Assembly: GCA_002361095.1 (NCBI GenBank)
Contig: DERU01000110.1
Span: forward strand, 1-5,175
Direction: 5' to 3'
DNA from: Lachnospiraceae bacterium UBA3332
GTDB taxonomy: Bacteria; Bacillota; Clostridia; Lachnospirales; Lachnospiraceae
DNA: 5,175 nucleotides
In this document: positions 1 to 5,175 of the stretch, in pieces
Layout of the letters: every line of letters begins with the position of its first letter
How positions within the stretch are numbered: the first letter of the stretch is position 1
Translations under genes and position numbers: made by a program
Notes under the pieces: model-generated
What the model was told of the DNA's origin: nothing
Database searches by the model: none
What the model saw: only the letters and a program-made list of their open reading frames with translations

Positions 1-66
1 CCCGCCTTAAGCTGCTGCCATGGGACTGAACTGTTACGGATTTCCGTGAGGAATTAAAAAAATCCC

Positions 67-94
67 TTGTCTATCGGTGAGAAAATGCTATAAT
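67..94 (+). promoter_or_regulatory. Sigma-A-type promoter of the pta operon
   Basis: The -10 hexamer TATAAT (89-94) is a perfect consensus and is preceded by TGC (86-88), giving an extended -10 (TGnTATAAT). A -35-like TTGTCT lies at 67-72, with a 16-bp spacer. Transcription would start near position 101, leaving a leader of about 75 nt before pta. This is the only good promoter I see upstream of the four genes, so it probably drives pta-ackA and possibly the two genes after them. I found no clear catabolite-repression (cre) box in the 66 bases upstream. Confidence 0.8.
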
Positions 95-160
95 TTATAT
101 AGACGCGGCTTGTGCGCTGCGGGGGTTGGGGCGTGCGGGTCAAAAGAGAAGATATTCGGA

Positions 161-166
161 AAGGAG
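161..166 (+). promoter_or_regulatory. Ribosome binding site fixing the pta start
   Basis: AAGGAG sits 8 nt before the ATG at 175. It decides the start: the reading frame is open upstream to a GTG at 112, but the 21 extra residues from there look like untranslated leader and lack their own Shine-Dalgarno site. Confidence 0.85.
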
Positions 167-174
167 TAAGGGGT

Positions 175-1176
175 ATGTCTTATATTGACATTATCAAGGA
201 AAAGGCGAGGATTGACAAAAAGACCATCGTGCTGCCGGAGACCAACGACAGGAGGACGCTGATTGCGGCGGCGCATATTTTGGAGGAGAAGATTGCGGAT
301 ATCGTCATGATCGGCAATGAGGAGAAGATCATGGACGGCGCCGGCTGGCTGGAATTGGATCTGGAAGGGGTTACCGTGGTGGAGCCCAACCACTATGAAA
401 AGCTGGACGAATATGTGGAACTTCTCTATGAGACGAGGAAAAATAAGGGGATGACGCCGGAGAAGGCGCGGGAGATCCTTTTGAACGACAGCCTGACCTT
501 TGGCGTAGTGATGGTCAAGGCCAATGACGCGGACGGTATGGTAGCGGGCGCCTGTCATGCGACGGCGGATACCCTGCGGCCTGCCCTGCAGATTTTAAAG
601 ACGGCCCCGGGTGTGAAGCTGGTGTCCGGCTTCTTCATCATGGATGTGCCAAACTGCGAGTTTGGGGAGAACGGTACGTTTTTGTTTGCGGACTGCGGTT
701 TGAACCAGGATCCCACGGCGGAAGAACTGGCGGCGATTGCGGACACCAGCGCCAAGAGTTTTAAGACATTGGTGGGCGCAAAGCCGATCATCGCCATGCT
801 TTCCCATTCGACCAAGGGCAGCGCCAAGCATCCTTTGGTCGATAAGGTGGCGGAAGCCGTGCGGATTGCGCATGAACAATATCCGTCCCTGACGCTGGAC
901 GGGGAACTGCAGACCGATGCAGCGATTGTGCCCAGCGTGGCGAAGTCCAAGGCGCCCGGCAGTGAAGTGGGCGGTAAAGCCAATGTCCTGATTTTCCCGA
1001 ATCTGGACTGCGGCAACATCGGTTATAAGCTGGTACAGCGGCTGGCCAAGGCAGAGGCATACGGCCCGATGCTGCAGGGGATTGCCAAGCCGGTCAACGA
1101 TCTTTCACGGGGATGTTCCTGGGAGGATATTGTGGGTGTGGTAGCCCTGACCGCCGTACAGGCGCAGCTGATGTAG
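175..1176 (+). CDS. pta: Phosphate acetyltransferase (phosphotransacetylase)
   Basis: This 333-residue cytoplasmic enzyme interconverts acetyl-CoA plus phosphate with acetyl phosphate plus CoA, feeding acetate kinase for ATP formation. The length matches the short single-domain Pta class of Firmicutes and Methanosarcina; there is no N-terminal regulatory extension of the E. coli type. Family motifs run through the protein: VLPETNDRR (19-27), GMVAGACHATADTLRPAL (121-138), FADCGLNQDP (171-180), MLSHSTKGS (208-216), DGELQTDAA (242-250) and FPNLDCGNIGYKLVQRL (274-290). Near the C-terminus, S311, R312 and D318 in the DLSRG...D motif correspond by position to Ser309, Arg310 and Asp316 of the Methanosarcina enzyme, which act in catalysis and CoA binding. 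The start is set by AAGGAG 8 nt upstream. ackA follows after 41 nt with no terminator, the standard operon arrangement. Nothing is truncated or broken. Confidence 0.97.
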   Translation: MSYIDIIKEKARIDKKTIVLPETNDRRTLIAAAHILEEKIADIVMIGNEEKIMDGAGWLELDLEGVTVVEPNHYEKLDEYVELLYETRKNKGMTPEKAREILLNDSLTFGVVMVKANDADGMVAGACHATADTLRPALQILKTAPGVKLVSGFFIMDVPNCEFGENGTFLFADCGLNQDPTAEELAAIADTSAKSFKTLVGAKPIIAMLSHSTKGSAKHPLVDKVAEAVRIAHEQYPSLTLDGELQTDAAIVPSVAKSKAPGSEVGGKANVLIFPNLDCGNIGYKLVQRLAKAEAYGPMLQGIAKPVNDLSRGCSWEDIVGVVALTAVQAQLM

Positions 1177-1203
1177 GCATTTGACTTGTGGGACAAGACG
1201 TAA

Positions 1204-1211
1204 GGCGGAGG
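1204..1211 (+). promoter_or_regulatory. Ribosome binding site fixing the ackA start
   Basis: GGCGGAGG lies 6 nt before the ATG at 1218. It selects that start over the in-frame ATG at 1188, which would add ten residues of non-family sequence, and over the out-of-frame ATG at 1214. Confidence 0.8.
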
Positions 1212-1217
1212 ATATGC

Positions 1218-2405
1218 ATGAATATACTGGTAATGAACTGTGGAAGTTCCTCCCTGAAATTCCAACTTATAGATGCGCAAACTGAGGAATTGACAGCGAA
1301 GGGATTATGTGAGAGAATTGGTATCGACGGCAGCCGGATCACGTTTTCGGCAGCGGGTCACAAAAAATGGAGCAGACAGGTTCCCATGGACAATCACCGG
1401 GAGGCGGTCCGGCTGGTATTGGATGCCCTGACCGACCGCGGGACCGGCGTGGTCAGGGATCTTTCCATGATCGGGGCAGTGGGACACAGGATTGTGCATG
1501 GAGGGGAAGCGTTTTCCAAAGCCTGTCTGATTACAAAGGAGGTCAAGGAAGCGATTGCGGCATGCAGCGATCTGGCGCCTCTTCATAATCCGGCGAATTT
1601 AATCGGGGTGGAGGCGTGCGAAGCGCTGCTGCCCGGCGTGCCCATGGTAGCGGTGTTTGATACGGCGTTTCACCAGACGCTTCCCGAAGAGGCGTATCTG
1701 TACGCGATTCCTTACCGCTATTATGAGCAATATAAAATCAGGAAATATGGTTTTCACGGAACGAGCCATGACTATGTATCGCACAGGGCGGCGCAGCTTC
1801 TGGGCAAACCATATGATACCCTGAAAATCATCGTTTGCCATTTGGGAAACGGTGCATCCGTATCGGCCGTGAAATACGGTAAATGTGTGGACACTTCCAT
1901 GGGGATGACACCTTTGGAGGGGCTGGCCATGGGCACCCGGAGCGGTGACTTGGATCCTTCCATCCTGGAGTTTATCGCCAATAAGGAAGGAAAGTCTATC
2001 GGCGAAATCATAAACATTTTGAATAAGGAATCCGGTGTGCTGGGCGTTTCCGGCGGGTTTTCCTCCGATTTCCGCGATTTGGAAAGCGGTTTGGCGGAAG
2101 GGGCGAGAGCCTTGGGAGTGTTTGCGCTGCGCACGGCAAAATATATCGGCGCGTATGTGGCCGCCATGAACGGAGTGGATGCGATCTGCTTCACTGCCGG
2201 GGTTGGGGAGAACAGCGCGTTCATGCGCGACAAGATTTGTAATACATATCTGGGTTATCTGGGTATTACGCTGGACGAGGAGGCAAACCATAAGCGCGGT
2301 GAGGAGATTGTCATCACAACACCTGAATCCCGTACAAAAGTTTTTGTGATTCCGACCAATGAGGAACTGGCAATTGCAAGACAGACATATGCTCTTGTAA
2401 AGTGA
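1218..2405 (+). CDS. ackA: Acetate kinase
   Basis: This 395-residue cytoplasmic kinase of the ASKHA fold transfers phosphate between acetyl phosphate and ADP, giving acetate and ATP; it is reversible and completes the Pta-AckA pathway. Length is normal for the family. The N-terminal signature VMNCGSSSLKF (5-15) contains N7. Residues line up almost number-for-number with the Methanosarcina thermophila enzyme: R91 in GHRIVHGGE, H123 in LHNPAN, D148 in VFDTAFHQT, H180 in YGFHGTSH, H208 in CHLGNG and R241 in GTRSGDLDP. FTAGVGENS (325-333) is the adenosine-side glycine motif, and PTNEEL (379-384) supplies the Mg-binding Glu near the C-terminus. All catalytic residues are intact. The stop codon overlaps a GTG that could begin the frame of the next gene, but I place that start further downstream. 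Confidence 0.98.
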   Translation: MNILVMNCGSSSLKFQLIDAQTEELTAKGLCERIGIDGSRITFSAAGHKKWSRQVPMDNHREAVRLVLDALTDRGTGVVRDLSMIGAVGHRIVHGGEAFSKACLITKEVKEAIAACSDLAPLHNPANLIGVEACEALLPGVPMVAVFDTAFHQTLPEEAYLYAIPYRYYEQYKIRKYGFHGTSHDYVSHRAAQLLGKPYDTLKIIVCHLGNGASVSAVKYGKCVDTSMGMTPLEGLAMGTRSGDLDPSILEFIANKEGKSIGEIINILNKESGVLGVSGGFSSDFRDLESGLAEGARALGVFALRTAKYIGAYVAAMNGVDAICFTAGVGENSAFMRDKICNTYLGYLGITLDEEANHKRGEEIVITTPESRTKVFVIPTNEELAIARQTYALVK

Positions 2406-2412
2406 GGATGAA

Positions 2413-2449
2413 CTTTTGTTTTTGGAGTTTGCAGGGCCAAAGGCAAAAG
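2413..2449 (+). promoter_or_regulatory. Intercistronic RNA hairpin between ackA and the MBOAT gene
   Basis: Bases 2413-2425 pair with 2437-2449 to form a 13-bp stem: CUUUUG with CAAAAG, two consecutive U-G wobbles, then UUUGG with CCAAA. The loop is 11 nt. The following bases (GTTAAGGGACGG) contain no U-tract, so it is not a standard intrinsic terminator. It starts 7 nt after the ackA stop and ends 21 nt before the chosen ATG of the next gene. It could act as a 3' stabiliser or processing site that uncouples pta-ackA from the downstream genes. The pairing is read directly from the sequence; the function is inference. Confidence 0.5.
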
Positions 2450-2470
2450 GTTAAGGGACGGAATGAGAAA

Positions 2471-3880
2471 ATGGCAGGAATCGGAACGGTAAATTTTACA
2501 GGTTTGAACACGTTGGTATTTGGCAGCCTGGAATTTTTGTTCCGATATCTGCCAGTTTTTTTGGCTGTTTATGCCCTGACACCCCGGCGGTTCAGGGGGG
2601 CGGTGCTGTTTGGGGGAAGCCTGCTTTTATATGGCATGGGGGAACCGAAATATGTGTCGCTGCTTTTGGGAATGACGGTAGTGAACTATCTGTTCGGCAA
2701 AAGTATGGAAAAGCATTCGGTTTCCCAGAGCGGGACGGAAATAAAAAAGAGGAAGCTTTGGCTGGCAGTTTCGGTTTCCTGCAATGTTCTTTTGCTTGGG
2801 TATTTTAAAATTTCCAACGCGTTGGACAGCGGATTTTTGCTGCCGGTGGGTCTGAGTTTTTACATTTTTAAAAGTCTGTCCTATCTGATTGACGTGTACC
2901 GCCTGGAAGTGGATGTGGAGCCTTCTTTTGTGCAGTTTGGCGCATATCTGTGTAATTTTACCCAGATTGTTTCAGGGCCGATCATGCGTTACCGCGATGC
3001 GCAAAAAGGAATCAAATACGGCAGGATCACGTGGGAGGCCGCAGAGGAAGGGCTTAAGAAGGTGGTGCTCGGTCTTGCCGCAAAAGTTTTGCTGGCGGAC
3101 CGGCTGGGTATTTTGTGGAACGATATTTGCACCATTGGGTTTGAAAGTATTTCCACGCCGCTTGCATGGCTGGGTATGTTCGGCTATTCGCTGCAGCTGT
3201 ATTTTGATTTTGCCGGATATTCCCTGATTGCGGTGGGAATTGGGGAAATGATGGGGTTTCCCGTGATCCAAAACTTTGACCAGCCCTATGCGTCCCGCTG
3301 TGTGGGCGAGTTTTACAGGAAGTGGCATATGACGTTGGGAAGCTGGTTCCGGGATTATGTATATATTCCTTTGGGGGGCAGCCGGGAGGGAACGGCAAAG
3401 ACGTTGCGGAATATTTTGGCCGTGTGGGGACTGACCGGTTTCTGGCATGGGGGGAGCCTGAATTTCGTAGTTTGGGGGTTTGCGCTTGCCGTCCTGCTGA
3501 TCGCGGAAAAACAGGGTTTGGCAAAATTTTTGAAACGGCATGCGTTTCTCTCACACCTGTATGTGCTTTTGGTCATTCCTTTCACCTGGATGATTTTTGC
3601 CATTCCTTCCTTTGGGGATATCGGAGTTTATTTTGCAAGGCTTTTCTCCTTTTTTGGAAGCGGGGTTGCGGTGAATGCCAAAGATTTCGGCAAAGAATTA
3701 GCGGTATTTGCCCCTACGCTGGCGGCGGGCGTATTCTTTTGCGTTCCGGCGGTGTGGAAGTGGTATGAACGGCACAAAAAAAATGTGGTCGTGGTAATCG
3801 TTTTGGCGATGCTTTTTTGGTTTGCGGTTTACAGAATCGCAAATATGCAGGGAAATCCTTTCATGTATGCGAATTTCTGA
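2471..3880 (+). CDS. MBOAT-family membrane O-acyltransferase (AlgI/DltB-like)
   Basis: This 469-residue polytopic membrane protein, with about a dozen hydrophobic stretches, belongs to the MBOAT superfamily, whose bacterial AlgI/DltB/PatA branch passes an acyl group from a cytoplasmic donor through the membrane to an extracellular acceptor or partner. Family motifs are in order: LVFGSLEFLFRYLP (15-28), LPVGLSFYIFKSLSYLIDVY (124-143), FTQIVSGPIMRY (163-174), LYFDFAGYS (243-251), YRKWHMTLGSWFRDYVYIPL (282-301) and LTGFWHGG (321-328). H286 and H326 are the two hallmark histidines; the second is the likely catalytic one. The C-terminal PFMYANF resembles the usual FIYFQF end, so the protein is complete. 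The ATG at 2471 has only weak Shine-Dalgarno sequence (AAGGGA at 2453-2458, rather distant). Alternatives are GTG 2402 or ATG 2408, which would place the hairpin inside the coding region, and TTG 2513, where most relatives begin. The next gene, an SGNH protein 18 nt downstream, is the expected partner. Substrate is unknown; acetyl is the most likely acyl group. Confidence 0.92.
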   Translation: MAGIGTVNFTGLNTLVFGSLEFLFRYLPVFLAVYALTPRRFRGAVLFGGSLLLYGMGEPKYVSLLLGMTVVNYLFGKSMEKHSVSQSGTEIKKRKLWLAVSVSCNVLLLGYFKISNALDSGFLLPVGLSFYIFKSLSYLIDVYRLEVDVEPSFVQFGAYLCNFTQIVSGPIMRYRDAQKGIKYGRITWEAAEEGLKKVVLGLAAKVLLADRLGILWNDICTIGFESISTPLAWLGMFGYSLQLYFDFAGYSLIAVGIGEMMGFPVIQNFDQPYASRCVGEFYRKWHMTLGSWFRDYVYIPLGGSREGTAKTLRNILAVWGLTGFWHGGSLNFVVWGFALAVLLIAEKQGLAKFLKRHAFLSHLYVLLVIPFTWMIFAIPSFGDIGVYFARLFSFFGSGVAVNAKDFGKELAVFAPTLAAGVFFCVPAVWKWYERHKKNVVVVIVLAMLFWFAVYRIANMQGNPFMYANF

Positions 3881-3886
3881 GAGATT

Positions 3887-3892
3887 GTGAGG
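3887..3892 (+). promoter_or_regulatory. Ribosome binding site fixing the SGNH-gene start
   Basis: GTGAGG (core GAGG) ends 6 nt before the ATG at 3899. It favours that start over the in-frame GTG at 3887, which is itself part of the Shine-Dalgarno sequence. Confidence 0.65.
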
Positions 3893-3898
3893 TTTTTC

Positions 3899-5008
3899 AT
3901 GGGTTTTTGGAATAAGTGCCCGCTGCTTGCCCTGATACTGGCCGGCGGGCTTATGGTAACGGCGGTCAGTTGGACGAACCGCAACGGTGTGTACAGGGAG
4001 TATGAGAGGAAAACGGTAATGACCCCGGTGCTGGGCGCTTTTTTCTGGGGGGTCCGGGAGGGGATTTATCCGTGGACAGACATAGCGCAGGAGGCGCTTG
4101 CTTTCGGGGAGGCTACGCAGGCGGGGCAGGGGACAAAAGGCGCGGCAGGACAAAGCGCGCAGGAGAATCTGCATGACGCGCAAACGCAGCAGGAAACGTC
4201 GGGGGAAACCGAAGCGCAGACGGCTTTGGGAGGAGAGGAAGAAGGGGATGTACCGTCCCGCGCGCCTGAAGGCGCAGACCTGCCCCTGACGCATGCGGGA
4301 CAGGAGGCAGACGGCAATCCTGCGCAGTCCACTGGGGAAGCGCAGACCGTTTTGGCACTGGGGCCGGTAGAGGAGTCCTATTTCGATGATGCGTTGTTTA
4401 TCGGGGATTCCCGCACCCAGGGATTGTATGAGTACGGCGGTTTCGGGGAGAATGTGACTTTTTATTGCAAGACATCCCTGACGGTGTATGATCTTTTTAA
4501 AAAGGAAAAGGCGTTTATCAAAGAAGGAGGGCGCAACATTACCCTCAGGGAGGCACTCACGGCGCACTCGTTTCAAAAAATTTACCTGATGATCGGGATC
4601 AACGAGATGGGAACCGGTACGGCGGACACCTTTTTTGGGGAATACCAAAAAGCGGTTTGGGAGATACGGCGCCTGCAGCCGGACGCAGTGATTTTTGTGC
4701 AGGCCATCATGCATGTGGGGGCGCAGAAGAATGCGTCGGATCCCGTTTTTAACAATGCCGGAATAGAGGAAAGGAACGAAAAAATCGCTGCGCTGGCCGA
4801 TGACAAGACGATTTTTTTTCTGGATGTAAACGGGCAGCTTTGTGATGAAAACGGAAATCTGTCGGAAGGCTTCAGCAACGACCAGGTACATTTGAAAGCG
4901 AAGTACTATGGCATATGGAAACAATTTTTGATGGAGCACGGTGCAGTGGAAACCGAACCGGCCTGGGACAGTCCGCAGACGGATGCGAACGGTTTTATGG
5001 AAAAATAG
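3899..5008 (+). CDS. Membrane-anchored SGNH/GDSL-type protein, probable partner of the MBOAT acyltransferase
   Basis: The product has 369 residues. Residues 8-24 form one N-terminal membrane segment; there is no lipobox cysteine after it, so it looks like an uncleaved anchor. Residues 70-155 are a hydrophilic linker rich in Ala, Gly, Gln, Glu and Thr, nearly free of aromatic residues. From about 160 an SGNH domain follows: block I FIGDSRTQG with nucleophile candidate S171, block III IGINEMG (N235), and block V DQVHL with D328 and H331 completing a Ser-Asp-His triad. Block II (CKTSLTV, 190-196) seems to have Ser where a Gly is usual. SGNH proteins hydrolyse esters or transfer acyl groups; partners of AlgI- and PatA-type proteins O-acetylate extracellular polysaccharide or peptidoglycan. 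Location 18 nt after the MBOAT gene supports that role here, on the outer face of the membrane. Positive charges R28, R33, R37 and K38 follow the membrane segment, so topology is not clear-cut. A free-standing esterase is the alternative. It is the last gene before a terminator. Confidence 0.85.
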   Translation: MGFWNKCPLLALILAGGLMVTAVSWTNRNGVYREYERKTVMTPVLGAFFWGVREGIYPWTDIAQEALAFGEATQAGQGTKGAAGQSAQENLHDAQTQQETSGETEAQTALGGEEEGDVPSRAPEGADLPLTHAGQEADGNPAQSTGEAQTVLALGPVEESYFDDALFIGDSRTQGLYEYGGFGENVTFYCKTSLTVYDLFKKEKAFIKEGGRNITLREALTAHSFQKIYLMIGINEMGTGTADTFFGEYQKAVWEIRRLQPDAVIFVQAIMHVGAQKNASDPVFNNAGIEERNEKIAALADDKTIFFLDVNGQLCDENGNLSEGFSNDQVHLKAKYYGIWKQFLMEHGAVETEPAWDSPQTDANGFMEK

Positions 5009-5021
5009 ACTAAGAAAAAGG

Positions 5022-5056
5022 AGGCGGCAGAAACCTTCGGGATTTCGCCGCCTTTT
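5022..5056 (+). terminator. Probable intrinsic terminator of the operon
   Basis: Fourteen bases after the SGNH stop codon, AGGCGGC (5022-5028) pairs with GCCGCCT (5047-5053). Inside it, GAAA pairs with TTTC and CC with GG, closing a C(UUCG)G tetraloop (5035-5040). Single bulged A residues at 5029 and 5042 flank the inner stem. The stem ends in TTTT (5053-5056), and upstream A residues (5015-5019) can extend pairing. The U-tract is short and is followed by six A residues, so termination may be incomplete. Position and structure still make a terminator the best reading. Confidence 0.8.
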
Positions 5057-5069
5057 AAAAAATGACTTA

Positions 5070-5114
5070 TTTTCAAAGAACAATTTTCCGGGAAGTAAAA
5101 TTTTTCTTTGAAAA
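5070..5114. repeat. 45-bp near-perfect AT-rich palindrome
   Basis: Arm 5070-5087 (TTTTCAAAGAACAATTTT) is the reverse complement of arm 5097-5114 at 17 of 18 positions; the single mismatch is C5081 against T5103. The loop is the 9 bases 5088-5096. It begins 14 bases after the terminator and ends 39 bases before the -10 box of the next putative promoter. Neither side carries the GC-rich stem plus immediate T-tract of a standard terminator. It may be a regulatory or protein-binding site for the next gene, a backup RNA hairpin, or a dispersed palindromic repeat; the sequence alone cannot separate these. Confidence 0.7.
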
Positions 5115-5130
5115 GGAAAACAATTCCGGA

Positions 5131-5159
5131 TGGATGTTGGGGAAAAAAAGCGTTATAAT
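5131..5159 (+). promoter_or_regulatory. Putative promoter for the next gene beyond the window
   Basis: A perfect TATAAT occurs at 5154-5159. At 17-bp spacing the -35 position reads TGGATG (5131-5136), matching only three of six consensus bases. The -10 is strong and the -35 weak, so an activator or another upstream element may contribute. The 16 bases remaining after the -10 contain no start codon with a ribosome binding site, so the gene served lies outside the window. Confidence 0.5.
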
Positions 5160-5175
5160 TAGTGTCTGCTGAACA

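Noticed and set aside
1..57. Possible 3' end of an upstream + strand gene (one frame stops at 27-29, another at 55-57).
   Set aside because: Only 9 to 18 codons are visible and none forms a motif I recognise, so no gene can be supported; the stops show only that no + strand frame runs on into pta.
36..65. Small inverted repeats (ACGGA/TCCGT, GGATTT/AAATCC) upstream of the pta promoter as a terminator of the preceding gene.
   Set aside because: The stems are 4 to 6 bp and compete with each other, and an A-tract rather than a T-tract follows on the + strand.
112..174. N-terminal extension of Pta from GTG 112.
   Set aside because: It has no ribosome binding site, lies just after the predicted transcription start, and the Pta family begins at the ATG at 175, which has a strong AAGGAG.
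1599..2291. A 230-codon minus-strand open frame inside ackA.
   Set aside because: It lies wholly antisense to acetate kinase, has no recognisable motif and no promoter or ribosome binding site that I can see.
4098..4289. A 63-codon + strand open frame rich in Arg and Lys inside the linker region of the SGNH gene.
   Set aside because: It is an alternative frame of the repetitive GC-rich linker DNA, with no start signal of its own.
3698..5083. A 461-codon open frame on the minus strand covering the SGNH gene and the end of the MBOAT gene.
   Set aside because: It is antisense to two genes with clear family motifs; its product is Arg/Phe/Leu-rich with no recognisable domain, starts at a TTG without a convincing ribosome binding site, and would have to be read through the terminator hairpin. 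It is a codon-phase shadow.

Overview
The window reads as chromosomal DNA of a Gram-positive anaerobe of the class Clostridia, most likely a Lachnospiraceae-type gut or rumen organism. This rests on strong GGAGG-type ribosome binding sites, moderate G+C, a short single-domain phosphotransacetylase next to acetate kinase, and an MBOAT/SGNH surface pair. The assignment is by gene content and style only; no database search was possible.

Layout, all genes on the + strand: (1) 1-66, a short stretch with no supportable gene; (2) a promoter with a perfect extended -10 (67-94) and a leader of about 75 nt; (3) pta, 175-1176; (4) ackA, 1218-2405; (5) a 65-nt gap that can form a 13-bp RNA hairpin (2413-2449); (6) an MBOAT-family membrane acyltransferase, 2471-3880; (7) a membrane-anchored SGNH/GDSL-type protein with a long low-complexity linker, 3899-5008; (8) a terminator-like hairpin with a C(UUCG)G tip (5022-5056); (9) a near-perfect 45-bp AT-rich palindrome (5070-5114); (10) a perfect TATAAT near the right edge (5154-5159), probably the promoter of the next gene outside the window.

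Pta and AckA together convert acetyl-CoA plus ADP and Pi to acetate plus ATP through acetyl phosphate, the usual ATP-yielding end of fermentation, and the reaction is reversible. All active-site residues I could place are present in both. The MBOAT and SGNH proteins resemble the two-component systems that move an acyl group across the membrane and attach it to an extracellular glycan (AlgI with AlgJ/AlgX, DltB with DltD, PatA with PatB). The tight + strand arrangement with no clear internal terminator suggests that the acetyl-CoA/acetyl-phosphate genes and a putative envelope O-acylation pair may be co-transcribed. That link is inference. The hairpin after ackA could instead separate the two halves by RNA processing or attenuation.

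The most unusual items are this metabolic/envelope gene pairing, the intercistronic hairpin, the palindrome downstream of the terminator, and an SGNH domain that seems to carry Ser where block II usually has Gly. I see no mobile element, CRISPR array, tRNA or rRNA.
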